Shown here: positions 17,164 to 25,618 of the stretch, in pieces | Layout of the letters: the number at the start of each line of letters is the position of its first letter | Position numbering within the stretch: position 1 is the first letter of the stretch | NCBI GenBank assembly: GCA_039030555.1 | Contig: JBCCDY010000011.1 | Location: forward strand, 62,001-126,000 | Direction: 5' to 3' | DNA: 64,000 nt | Origin: JBCCDY01 sp039030555 | GTDB lineage: Bacteria; Bacteroidota; Bacteroidia; Cytophagales; Cyclobacteriaceae | Program-made: the position numbers and the translations under genes | Notes under the pieces: model-generated | What the model was told of the DNA's origin: nothing | Database searches by the model: none | Seen by the model: only the letters and a program-made list of their open reading frames with translations

Positions 17164-18861
17164 TTATTTTTCATATAGAACTTCTCCACCTACTATAGTC
17201 ATAAGTACCTCAGTATCCAGAAAATCTTCTTCGGGAACTATCAAAAGATCTCGATCAAAAACAGTGAAATCAGCAAGCTTTCCTACTTCAATTGTTCCTT
17301 TTATATCTTCTTCAAAAGCTCCATAGGCTCCATTGATGGTATAACTTTCTAATGCCTGTATTCTAGTCATGCTTTGATCCGGCTCATAACCGCTTTCAGG
17401 TTCACCTTCTAATGTTTTTCTGAATATGGATGCATAAAGTGATGCAATAGGGTCAATAGGTTCCACAGGCACATCACTTCCGTTAATGATCCTTGAACCT
17501 GATTTAATAAGCTTTTGCCATACATAGGCACCTTCCAATATTCTTTCTTCACCTAAGCGATCTATTGCCCAAGGTCTGTCTGAACTCATATGGATAGCCT
17601 GCATCGACGGAATTATTCCAAGATTCGAAAATCGTAGAATATCATCAGCATTTATGTGCTGGGCATGCTCAATTCTGAAACGGTGATCTTCAGCTTTTTC
17701 AGGATATTCCTGAAATGCAATTTCATATCGGTCTATTACTTCTCTGTTGGTACGATCGCCTATGGCATGTGTATTTACCTGGAACCCTTTTTGCAGTCCA
17801 TTTTTGGCAATTTCTTCCACCGTTTCCATAGATGTGGTCTCATGCCCGAAATGTCCGGGCCTATCTGTATATTCCTTTAATAACCACGCTCCTCTGGAAC
17901 CCAAAGCACCATCGGCATGAATTTTTATGGATCTCACAGTTAGAAAATTATTATATAACCCTATCTCAGGACCTTTTTCAAGGTATTCATTTAGAAGACT
18001 CTCATCCGGGCTGGAAACCATTGAATAAACTCTTGTTTTGAGTGCATTTCTTTCTCCGAAGGATTTAATGACTTCCATATGCTCTCTGGTGGTACCTGCA
18101 TCATGGAATGAGGTTACACCATGTTCAAGGCAATTCTGTATGGCAAGTTCTGTAGCTTTGGAAAGTAGTTCGGGTGTATTTTTGGGGATTTTGGCGAATA
18201 CGATTCCTTGAGCTCTTTCATTTAATATACCTGTCGGGTTATTGGATTCATCCAGAATCACTTCGCCTCCTTCTCCATATTCGTAGCTATTTCCGATTCC
18301 AGCAAGTTCTAGCGCTTTATCATTAACTATTGCGGCATGACCGCTGGCATGTTTCAGGAAAACAGGGTTATCGGGTGATATTTCTGATAGCTTTTTATTG
18401 GTAGGAAAGCCTTTTACCTTTTTGAAAGTATCTTCCCACTTACTCTGATGCCAGCCTCTGCCTGTAATCCATTCACCCTCTTCAGAATCTGAAACCGCAT
18501 TTTCTACCCTTTCCAGAAGTTCGCTATAAGATTTTGTTCCTAAAAGATCAACTTGCTGCTTGCTTTGCCCCATCCCAACGAAATGCCCGTGACCTTCAAT
18601 GAGGCCTGGAGTCATCACTTTACCTTCAAGATCAATTAGTTTAGTATCATCATTTTTATAAACTTCGGCATCTTTTAAAGCACCCACAAAAATGATAGAG
18701 TCTCCTGAAATAGCAACGGCTTCAACGCTAGGGTTTTCCGGGTTAACCGTATGAATGGTGCCGCCGTGGATAATCAGGCTTGCATAGGTTTTGTCATCAG
18801 CTTCGTTGCTGCATTGTCCAAATAATAGAATGATGGTTAATAAAAAGATATGTTTTTTCAT
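17164..18861 (-). CDS. YtcJ-like amidohydrolase, lipoprotein
   Basis: 565 aa. Residues 1-17 are a lipoprotein signal with lipobox LFGQC (Cys 17), so the enzyme is membrane-anchored outside the cytosol. The Amidohydro_3 barrel has GLIEGHGHF, the second metal-site HADGALGSRGAW, HAIGDR, and EHAQHI. Length matches YtcJ-type enzymes, which hydrolyse amide bonds of unknown or N-substituted substrates. It lies 26 bp upstream of the MASE1 kinase gene on the same strand and may be cotranscribed with it, which could link the kinase to the breakdown product. Confidence 0.88.
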   Translation of the reverse strand: MKKHIFLLTIILLFGQCSNEADDKTYASLIIHGGTIHTVNPENPSVEAVAISGDSIIFVGALKDAEVYKNDDTKLIDLEGKVMTPGLIEGHGHFVGMGQSKQQVDLLGTKSYSELLERVENAVSDSEEGEWITGRGWHQSKWEDTFKKVKGFPTNKKLSEISPDNPVFLKHASGHAAIVNDKALELAGIGNSYEYGEGGEVILDESNNPTGILNERAQGIVFAKIPKNTPELLSKATELAIQNCLEHGVTSFHDAGTTREHMEVIKSFGERNALKTRVYSMVSSPDESLLNEYLEKGPEIGLYNNFLTVRSIKIHADGALGSRGAWLLKEYTDRPGHFGHETTSMETVEEIAKNGLQKGFQVNTHAIGDRTNREVIDRYEIAFQEYPEKAEDHRFRIEHAQHINADDILRFSNLGIIPSMQAIHMSSDRPWAIDRLGEERILEGAYVWQKLIKSGSRIINGSDVPVEPIDPIASLYASIFRKTLEGEPESGYEPDQSMTRIQALESYTINGAYGAFEEDIKGTIEVGKLADFTVFDRDLLIVPEEDFLDTEVLMTIVGGEVLYEK

Positions 18862-18896
18862 TTATTAAAATTTCAATTTGGAGGAAGGGCGTTTAG

Positions 18897-19697
18897 CTAT
18901 AGTTTCTCTCCGCAATTTTGGCAATATAATGCTTTGTTCAGATGATCGTTGCTTCCACAGTTTTTACACTCGGTATTTCGAAGTCTGTTTTCTTTAGCTA
19001 ATTCAGAAGTGACAATTCCCGTAGGAACGGCGATGATTGCATAACCCATGATCATAATTATGGAGGCCACAAACTGTCCTAGAAAAGTGGATGGGGTAAT
19101 ATCTCCGTAGCCAACGGTAGTTAGAGTTACAATTGCCCAATAAATACTTCTGGGTATGCTTGTAAAACCACTGTTTTGATCGGCCTCTATTAAATACATG
19201 ATGGTACCCATAATAACTACAAGATTGAGTACGGCAAAGAGGAAGACTAATATTTTTGCCCTACTGGCCACTAAAGCAGAGCTGATGACGCTTGCGGCAC
19301 CAAGGTAGCGATTAAGCTTGAGAATCCGGAATACCCTTAATAACCTAAGAGACCTTATGACAACTAAAACTTGTCCGCCTACCAGAAAAAAAGCCAGATA
19401 CGTTGGAATGATGGCCAGCAGATCAATGATGCCAAAGAAACTAAAAACATATCCCCTTTTTTTTGGAGATGCTAATATCCTAATGATATACTCTATAGTG
19501 AAAACGGCAGTAAATATCCATTCAACTATTCTGAGAAAAAAACCATAGTCCCGCTGGATTTCATTCACACTTTCAAGCATAACTGCTAGAATACTAAGAA
19601 GGATGGCGTAAAGTAGAGCTATATCAAAGAATTTTCCAGCTGGTGTATCAGCTTCAAAAATGATAACGTAAAGCTTTTCTTTCCAGTTATTTTTCAA
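18897..19697 (-). CDS. Voltage-gated potassium channel with C-terminal zinc ribbon
   Basis: 266 aa, six transmembrane segments. S4 is rich in Arg (VVIRSLRLLRVFRILKLNRY) and the pore has the selectivity filter TLTTVGYGDITP, so this is a Kv-type channel of the ion_trans family. A cytosolic C-terminus of about 25 residues carries two CxxC pairs (CKNCGSN and YCQNCGEKL), a zinc ribbon. This tail is common in bacterial KvAP-like channels but its role is unclear; it may sense metal or redox state. Same strand as the amidohydrolase; 35 bp separates them. Confidence 0.9.
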   Translation of the reverse strand: MKNNWKEKLYVIIFEADTPAGKFFDIALLYAILLSILAVMLESVNEIQRDYGFFLRIVEWIFTAVFTIEYIIRILASPKKRGYVFSFFGIIDLLAIIPTYLAFFLVGGQVLVVIRSLRLLRVFRILKLNRYLGAASVISSALVASRAKILVFLFAVLNLVVIMGTIMYLIEADQNSGFTSIPRSIYWAIVTLTTVGYGDITPSTFLGQFVASIIMIMGYAIIAVPTGIVTSELAKENRLRNTECKNCGSNDHLNKALYCQNCGEKL

Positions 19698-19756
19698 ATG
19701 GGGGACTAATTATTTGTGATAAGTTAAAAAATGAGAATGCCAGATAAAAATATCCA

Positions 19757-20842
19757 TTAAGCACATGTATACAGACTAACCTCATTTGACTTACCTTTTA
19801 GGCTGATTTGTCCGAGCTCGGTAAGCTTGATTTTCAATATTTTCACATCGAGAAGATTAATAAGGTCTTTGGAAAGTAAGATGTTTACTTTAAAATCATT
19901 GCATTTAGATTGAATTCTAGCCGTGGTATTAAGTACATCACCGGAAAATGCTATTTCTCTTTTTACTAAACCGATTTCACCCGTCATAACCTTACCAGTG
20001 TGAAGACCAGCTTTGAATTCAGGCATTATGCCATAGTGATCCTTAAAATAAAAATTCTTTTTATCTAAAACTTTTTGAATTTCAAAGAAGCAATTAATGC
20101 AATTTTGGTTCTCTAGACCATTTTTCAAAGGCCAACTGATTACGATTTCATCTCCTACGTATTGATAGATTTCACCTTTAAAATTCAATATCGGTGGAGT
20201 AGAATATTTAAAAACATCTTTCAGAAAATTAAAATATTTCGACTCACCAAGTTTTTCAGCTATTGTGGTAGAAGATCGTAAATCCAAAAACATGAAAATC
20301 CTTTCTTCTCGGGTAGGTTCAAAGTATTTTCCCAGCAAGAATTTTTTAAACACACCGGGCCCATATTTGTCGTTCACTAAGAGCATGATCATAGTGATTA
20401 TGACGACGACAAGCCAGAATAAATAAGGTATTATAGAATTGAATTCAATAAGCTCGTTGAGAGATAATACCCATAATTCTTTATCAGTAAGATATAAATG
20501 GTTTGTCTTAGCTTGGAAAAACAATACAGCACATAAGCTTATGAAATAGTAGATTATAGTGTAAGAGATCAATATATGCTTAATGGCTGAGCCGTATTTT
20601 TTGGTACGAAGCCAATCTTCCCATAAAAAAATGACGGCAGAACCGCCAATGATTCCTGCGAGCAGCCCGGAAATTATGTTTGTCCTAAAACTAATTGTGT
20701 GTTTAAATTCGCTGAGTTCACTATCAAATCGTGATAAAGTATCGTATCCTATTAAGAAATACAAAATTGAAACGAGCGTCCAGCAAATTGTTATCCACGC
20801 AACAATTTCTAGCTTAGGTATAATTTGCTTTTTGAAAGACAT
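19757..20842 (-). CDS. Membrane-bound class III nucleotide cyclase
   Basis: About 361 aa from the ATG at 20842 (MSFKKQIIPKLE). A longer frame to 20920 is less likely because it runs into the terminator region. Four transmembrane helices occupy residues 10-170, followed by a guanylate/adenylate cyclase domain. Both metal-binding Asp are present (FMFLDLRSST and YVGDEIVISW) and the transition-state Asn and Arg (LNTTARIQ). The position that is usually Lys for adenine recognition is Gln (YQYVGD), as in several Bacteroidota relatives, so base specificity is uncertain. No partner gene is adjacent. Confidence 0.85.
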   Translation of the reverse strand: MSFKKQIIPKLEIVAWITICWTLVSILYFLIGYDTLSRFDSELSEFKHTISFRTNIISGLLAGIIGGSAVIFLWEDWLRTKKYGSAIKHILISYTIIYYFISLCAVLFFQAKTNHLYLTDKELWVLSLNELIEFNSIIPYLFWLVVVIITMIMLLVNDKYGPGVFKKFLLGKYFEPTREERIFMFLDLRSSTTIAEKLGESKYFNFLKDVFKYSTPPILNFKGEIYQYVGDEIVISWPLKNGLENQNCINCFFEIQKVLDKKNFYFKDHYGIMPEFKAGLHTGKVMTGEIGLVKREIAFSGDVLNTTARIQSKCNDFKVNILLSKDLINLLDVKILKIKLTELGQISLKGKSNEVSLYTCA

Positions 20843-20910
20843 AAAATTTAACTTGAGAGATTTATCAGCAAATTTATGGCATCTGATTGAATAGAAATAA
20901 TAGAAACAAA

Positions 20911-20938
20911 AAAGGCCCAACTTTTAAGTTGGGCCTTT
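20911..20938 (-). terminator. Intrinsic terminator of the suf operon
   Basis: A 13-bp perfect stem AAAGGCCCAACTT/AAGTTGGGCCTTT with a 2-nt loop. On the minus strand it is followed by a run of T (TTTTTTG), so it terminates transcription leaving the bacilliredoxin gene. It separates the suf operon from the cyclase gene. Confidence 0.9.
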
Positions 20939-20960
20939 CAATATATTTTCAATAAAGTTC

Positions 20961-21386
20961 TTAGCAATACTCTTCAAAAACCTGAACAAGATGCTGTCCA
21001 ATAATTTCTGCAGAACGACCTTCAATATGATGTCTTTCTACAAAGTGTACTAATTCACCATCTTTAAATAGTGCAATCGAAGGAGAAGAAGGAGGGTAGG
21101 GCATAGTGTATTCCCTGGCTTTTTGCGTTGCTTCTTTATCAACACCTGCGAAAACAGTAGCAAGGTGATCAGGTTTCTTGGCACTCTTATCTACGGCCAT
21201 AGCAACCCCTGGCCTTGCTGAGCCAGCCGCACATCCACAAACCGAATTTATCACCAATAAGGAGGTGCCTTTGTGGTCATCGAAATGATTTTCAACTTCA
21301 TCTTCTGTTTTCAGCTCTATAAAACCTACGGAGGTTAAATCTCCTCTCATGGGAGCAACTAATTCTTCAGGATACATTTTATTCAA
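20961..21386 (-). CDS. Bacilliredoxin (BrxA/BrxB family)
   Basis: 141 aa, thioredoxin-like fold. The signature CGCAAGSARPG is the CGC active site of BrxA/BrxB (YphP/YqiW), which removes bacillithiol from S-bacillithiolated proteins. Gene order places it last in the suf operon, 43 bp after the DUF59 gene, so it may repair cysteines of Fe-S or sulfur-transfer proteins. Its natural partner, a YpdA-type bacillithiol disulfide reductase, is encoded about 13 kb away in this window. An internal Met at residue 4 could also be the start. Confidence 0.92.
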   Translation of the reverse strand: MNKMYPEELVAPMRGDLTSVGFIELKTEDEVENHFDDHKGTSLLVINSVCGCAAGSARPGVAMAVDKSAKKPDHLATVFAGVDKEATQKAREYTMPYPPSSPSIALFKDGELVHFVERHHIEGRSAEIIGQHLVQVFEEYC

Positions 21387-21429
21387 TTAATAATTAACAA
21401 TATTTTATAATAACGTCTAACAATCCACT

Positions 21430-21771
21430 TTACATGAATCCAAGTTCTAGCTTTGCAGCTTCCGACATCATATCTGTTGCATAAGGTGGATCAAAAGTCA
21501 ACTCGACCTGAACATCATTTACTTCTTCTATTTCTCTTACCCTTTGCTCCACTTCACCCGGAATTTCTTCTGCTGAAGGGCATGAAGGAGAGGTTAAAGT
21601 CATTTGAACGTAAACATTATTCACCGGAAAAACATTAATCTCATAAATTAACCCCAGTTCATAAACATCAACCGGAATCTCAGGGTCATATACCATTTTT
21701 ATGGCATCAACTACCTTTTCTTTTAGGTCTAGTGTACTTATGTTTTGTTTTTCTTCACTCATAACGGACAT
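21430..21771 (-). CDS. DUF59/MIP18 family Fe-S assembly protein (SufT-like)
   Basis: 113 aa. It has VYDPEIPVDVYELGLIYE near the N-terminus and LTSPSCPSAEEIPGEV with the conserved Cys, the PaaD/MIP18 pattern. Proteins of this family mature iron-sulfur proteins; in Bacteroidota one copy usually sits in the suf operon, as here between sufE and the bacilliredoxin gene. The fuller SufT of Gram-positive bacteria is longer, so the symbol is left out. Confidence 0.88.
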   Translation of the reverse strand: MSVMSEEKQNISTLDLKEKVVDAIKMVYDPEIPVDVYELGLIYEINVFPVNNVYVQMTLTSPSCPSAEEIPGEVEQRVREIEEVNDVQVELTFDPPYATDMMSEAAKLELGFM

Positions 21772-21787
21772 AATTTAAAGCAATAAG

Positions 21788-22231
21788 TCAGTTGTTTAGT
21801 TCCACTTTTGCTTTTAAAGCGACAGCATCCATTTTCATTTGCTTAATCATCGAAGCAAAACCATTAGAACGCTGAGTTCCTATAAATCGGTCCATTCCAA
21901 TTTCTTTCATAAAGAACAAATCAGAATTTACAATAGCGTCGGGAGATTGATTAGAAAGGATTCTAACGAGCAAGCTTACCAATCCTTTGGTGATAGCAGT
22001 ATTGCTATCTGCTTGATAAACGACAGTATTTTGATCAAAGCTGGAGTTCAACCATACTTTCGATTGACATCCTTTTACGATATGGTCATCAGTTCTTTTC
22101 TCTTCAGGATAATCGGGTAGTTTTTGTCCCAGTTCCATGATGTAAAAGTTACTCATCTCCTGATCGCCATCAAGAATGGAAAACTCCTCTATAATTTCGT
22201 CTTGAATTTCTTTTATGGACTGATTTGTCAA
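21788..22231 (-). CDS. sufE: SufE family sulfur acceptor
   Basis: 147 aa, cytosolic. The active-site region is VKGCQSKVW, where the Cys accepts persulfide sulfur from SufS and hands it to SufB. It is encoded 19 bp after sufS, in the right order for a SufS/SufE pair. Length fits SufE (about 140 aa). The start MTNQSIKEIQDEI is preceded by the sufS stop at a normal operon distance. Confidence 0.93.
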   Translation of the reverse strand: MTNQSIKEIQDEIIEEFSILDGDQEMSNFYIMELGQKLPDYPEEKRTDDHIVKGCQSKVWLNSSFDQNTVVYQADSNTAITKGLVSLLVRILSNQSPDAIVNSDLFFMKEIGMDRFIGTQRSNGFASMIKQMKMDAVALKAKVELNN

Positions 22232-22250
22232 TTTCTATACTTTTGAAATA

Positions 22251-23501
22251 TTACTTTCTAAGAAAGCTAATCACTCTTTCCAATGATTGCTTCATTTTAT
22301 CTACCTCTTCAATAGTATTATAGGCGGAAAACGAAGCTCTAACTGTTCCTTCTATTCCAAACCTATTCATTAAAGGTTCGGTACAATGATGCCCTGTCCT
22401 CACAGCTATTCCTTGTGAGTCCATTATCTGACCAATATCAAAATGATGAACACCTTCCACGTAGAAGGAAAGTACACTGACTTTTTCATTGGCTTCTCCA
22501 ATGATCCTTAAACCATGTATAGGTCTAAGTGCTTCAGTAGCATATTTGAGCACCTCATCTTCATATTCTCCTATTTGCTCAATGCCGTATTCTTCTACAA
22601 ATTCAATAGCTTTTTTTAGGGCTACAACGTCAGCAATATTCGGTGTGCCTGCTTCGAATTTATATGGAATATCATTATAGGTAGTTTTCTCAAAGGTAAC
22701 TTCCCTGATCATTTCTCCACCTCCTCTATAAGGAGGCATGTCTTCTAAAAGTGAACTTTTACCGTAAAGTATCCCGACTCCGGTTGGTCCATACATTTTG
22801 TGCGATGATAGAACATAAAAATCAGCATCTAATTTCTGCACATCTATTTTAAGGTGTGCTGAAGCCTGTGCTCCGTCCAAAAGAACTTTTGCGCCATATT
22901 TATGAGCTTTGGAAATGACTTCTTTTACCGGGTTAATCGTACCAAGACTATTGGATGCGTATACCAGAGAAACGATCTTAGTCCTTTCAGATAATAGATT
23001 CTCAAACTCATCGAGGAGTAATTCTCCTTTATCATTTATAGGAATAACGATCAATTTCGCTCCCTTCTCTTCGCACAGCATTTGCCAGGGAACAATATTT
23101 GAATGGTGTTCCATCGTTGAGATGATGATTTCATCACCTTGTTTTACGTTGGCTTTCCCAAAGGTTTCTGCAACCAGATTTATACCATCAGTTGTACCAT
23201 ATGTGAATATGACCTCTTCTTTTTCTGCGGCATTTATGTATCTCTGAACAGCCTCCCTCGTATTTTCGAATTCTGAAGTTGCTTTTTCAGCAAGTGTATG
23301 TATACCTCGATGTATATTGGCATTAAAGCCTGAATAATAATCCACTAAGGAATCTATTACCCTTTGAGGCTTCTGATTAGTTGCCGCATTATCAAAATAG
23401 ACCAGAGGCTTATTATTGACAGTCTGATTTAAAATGGGAAACTGACTCCTAATCTCCTCAATATCAAAAGCTTTTACAGTCTGCTCACTGATATTCTCCA
23501 T
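22251..23501 (-). CDS. sufS: Cysteine desulfurase SufS
   Basis: 416 aa. A PLP-dependent enzyme that removes sulfur from cysteine. The PLP Lys is in LSSHKMYGPTG, and the catalytic Cys in RTGHHCTEPLM has the short-loop form of group II (SufS/CsdA) enzymes, which depend on SufE. The substrate cofactor contact TMEHHSNIVPW is also seen. It lies between sufD and sufE with 9 and 19 bp spacings, so the genes are cotranscribed. Confidence 0.95.
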   Translation of the reverse strand: MENISEQTVKAFDIEEIRSQFPILNQTVNNKPLVYFDNAATNQKPQRVIDSLVDYYSGFNANIHRGIHTLAEKATSEFENTREAVQRYINAAEKEEVIFTYGTTDGINLVAETFGKANVKQGDEIIISTMEHHSNIVPWQMLCEEKGAKLIVIPINDKGELLLDEFENLLSERTKIVSLVYASNSLGTINPVKEVISKAHKYGAKVLLDGAQASAHLKIDVQKLDADFYVLSSHKMYGPTGVGILYGKSSLLEDMPPYRGGGEMIREVTFEKTTYNDIPYKFEAGTPNIADVVALKKAIEFVEEYGIEQIGEYEDEVLKYATEALRPIHGLRIIGEANEKVSVLSFYVEGVHHFDIGQIMDSQGIAVRTGHHCTEPLMNRFGIEGTVRASFSAYNTIEEVDKMKQSLERVISFLRK

Positions 23502-23510
23502 AGTAATTCT

Positions 23511-24821
23511 TTATAATTCGTCGCTAAGCCTTTCTTCTAACTTCTTCGTAAGAAAATCTTTCAAAGGCTCTATTTTTATCTTGTCAATCACTTCTTGTGC
23601 AAAAGCATGAAGTAAGATTGCTCTAGCATGATCTTTATCGAGACCTCTTGCTCTCAAATAAAACATTTGATTCTCATCTATCTGCCCTGTGGTAGCTCCA
23701 TGAGAACATTTTACATCATCAGCCCAAATCTCCAACTGTGGTTTAGTATTGATCGTAGCTTTATCTGATAGCAAAATGTTGTTATTGGACTGGAAGGCGT
23801 TTGTTTTTTGAGCGTCTTGCCGAACAAATATCTTTCCGTTAAAAACCCCCTCGGAGCTATCATCCAGAATTCCTTTATAGAATTCATTACTTAAAGAGTG
23901 GGGTTTTTTATGGTCAACACTTGTATGATTGTCAACGTGTTGTTTTTCATTTAAGACGAATAGTCCAAACATATTGGCTTCCGCTCCTGAGCCATCAATC
24001 TCGATATCTAAATTATTCCTGATCGATTTTCCTCCGAAAGTAATGGTTGTATTGGTGAACGTACTTCCGTCTTCCTGAAGTACTTGTGTATTGCCTACGT
24101 GATAAGCTTCATCTAACTCAATTTGCAGTTTAGCGTGCTGCACTCTTGCATTCTTTTCGACTTTAATTTGTGTCGAGGTATTAGTGAAATTTTCATTTGT
24201 TCCTTTTGATTTAAAAGACTCTATGATTTGTACTTCACTATTTTCTTCTGCCATAAAAACATTCCGAGGTTGAACTAAAGACTTACGTTTAGTTGCATCG
24301 GAGATATAATAGATCACTACTGGTTTTTCAACCGTAACATTCCGAGGGATTGTAATTATAGCTCCGTCCTGAGCAAAAGCGTTATTGAGTAGTAAAAACC
24401 CATCAGCTTGCGCACCGCTTTCGTTTGAATGAGATATGGCTTCTGAATTTGACTCCTTAGCTAAAGAAGCAATCTTTATTTGTGTCTCAGGGCTTATAAT
24501 TTTAGAAAGCTCATTTGAAAACTGACCGTTAACAAAAACTACAATGTTCGCATCAAGATCATAGTCTATCAGGTCTTCAAAACTTTCTTTAGATTCCTCT
24601 GTCTGCCCAAGAATTTCAATAAAATCTTTTACTAAAGGACTCGTGAGATCGGTATATTTATATTCCTCATCTTTCCCCCCCTTTGGAAACCCATTTTTAG
24701 AAAGACTTTCCAAAGAACCTTTCCTGGCTTTATGTAAAAGGGAATTAGCCTCACCATTTAATCCTTTTTCAAAAGAATTAAATTTCTCCTGAACAGTATT
24801 AATAACAGTTGTATGATCCAT
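23511..24821 (-). CDS. sufD: Fe-S cluster assembly scaffold SufD
   Basis: 436 aa from the ATG at 24821 (MDHTTVINTV). A longer frame reaching 24893 is rejected because it would overlap the end of sufC. The C-terminal half is the SufBD beta-helix, with KCSHGATTGQID (conserved Cys/His) and YLRARGLDKDHARA. SufD works with SufB and SufC as the SufBC2D scaffold where Fe-S clusters form. It starts 7 bp after sufC. Confidence 0.93.
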   Translation of the reverse strand: MDHTTVINTVQEKFNSFEKGLNGEANSLLHKARKGSLESLSKNGFPKGGKDEEYKYTDLTSPLVKDFIEILGQTEESKESFEDLIDYDLDANIVVFVNGQFSNELSKIISPETQIKIASLAKESNSEAISHSNESGAQADGFLLLNNAFAQDGAIITIPRNVTVEKPVVIYYISDATKRKSLVQPRNVFMAEENSEVQIIESFKSKGTNENFTNTSTQIKVEKNARVQHAKLQIELDEAYHVGNTQVLQEDGSTFTNTTITFGGKSIRNNLDIEIDGSGAEANMFGLFVLNEKQHVDNHTSVDHKKPHSLSNEFYKGILDDSSEGVFNGKIFVRQDAQKTNAFQSNNNILLSDKATINTKPQLEIWADDVKCSHGATTGQIDENQMFYLRARGLDKDHARAILLHAFAQEVIDKIKIEPLKDFLTKKLEERLSDEL

Positions 24822-24828
24822 AATTATA

Positions 24829-25587
24829 TCAAGCAAGTTGACTGGCCTCTTCCTTAATCCAATCGTACCCTTTTTCTTCCAATTCAAGAGCAAGTTCCTT
24901 TGTGCCAGATTTTACTATCCTTCCATTGTACAAAACATGGACAAAGTCAGGAACTATGTAATCCAAAAGTCTTTGGTAGTGGGTAACAACTATTGTTGCG
25001 TTTTCTGAAGACCGAAGCTTATTTACTCCGTTAGCAACTATTCTTAGAGCGTCGATATCTAAACCTGAATCCGTTTCGTCAAGTATAGCTAGCTTAGGTT
25101 CAAGCATGGCCATTTGAAATATTTCATTTCGCTTCTTCTCTCCACCTGAGAAACCTTCATTTAAAGATCTACTTAAAAGAGACTGATCTATTTCAACCAA
25201 TTTCATTTTCTCTTTCATCAACTTTAAAAAAGAAACAGCATCAAGCTTATCGAGTCCTTTATGTTCTCTTACCTGGTTTATGGCGGTTTTTAAAAAATTA
25301 GTGGTACTGACTCCCGGGATTTCCACGGGATATTGGAAAGCGAGAAAAATACCTTCTCTGGCCCTCTCTTCAGGAGCTAACTCCAACAGATCGATCCCGT
25401 TAAAATCAACTTTACCACCCTCTACTTCGTATTCTTCCTTACCAGCTAAGACAGAAGCCAATGTGCTTTTTCCTGAACCATTAGGGCCCATAATCGCATG
25501 AACTTCACCGGCTTTAACCTCTAAATTTATTCCGTTCAAGATCTGCTTTTCTTCAACAGATGCTTGTAGATTTTCAATCTTTAACAT
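24829..25587 (-). CDS. sufC: Fe-S assembly ATPase SufC
   Basis: 252 aa ABC-type ATPase. It has Walker A GPNGSGKST, the Q-loop FQYPVEIPG typical of SufC, the signature SGGEKKRNE, Walker B LAILDETDSGLD and the switch His in VVTHYQRL. It powers the SufBC2D scaffold. Spacing to sufB is 31 bp. Confidence 0.95.
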   Translation of the reverse strand: MLKIENLQASVEEKQILNGINLEVKAGEVHAIMGPNGSGKSTLASVLAGKEEYEVEGGKVDFNGIDLLELAPEERAREGIFLAFQYPVEIPGVSTTNFLKTAINQVREHKGLDKLDAVSFLKLMKEKMKLVEIDQSLLSRSLNEGFSGGEKKRNEIFQMAMLEPKLAILDETDSGLDIDALRIVANGVNKLRSSENATIVVTHYQRLLDYIVPDFVHVLYNGRIVKSGTKELALELEEKGYDWIKEEASQLA

Positions 25588-25618
25588 GTTTTTTCTTTCT
25601 GAATTCTTGAATAGACTC

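Noticed and set aside
24822..24893. Upstream start for SufD
   Set aside because: It would overlap the end of sufC by 65 bp and adds residues not found in SufD; ATG at 24821 gives a 7-bp gap.
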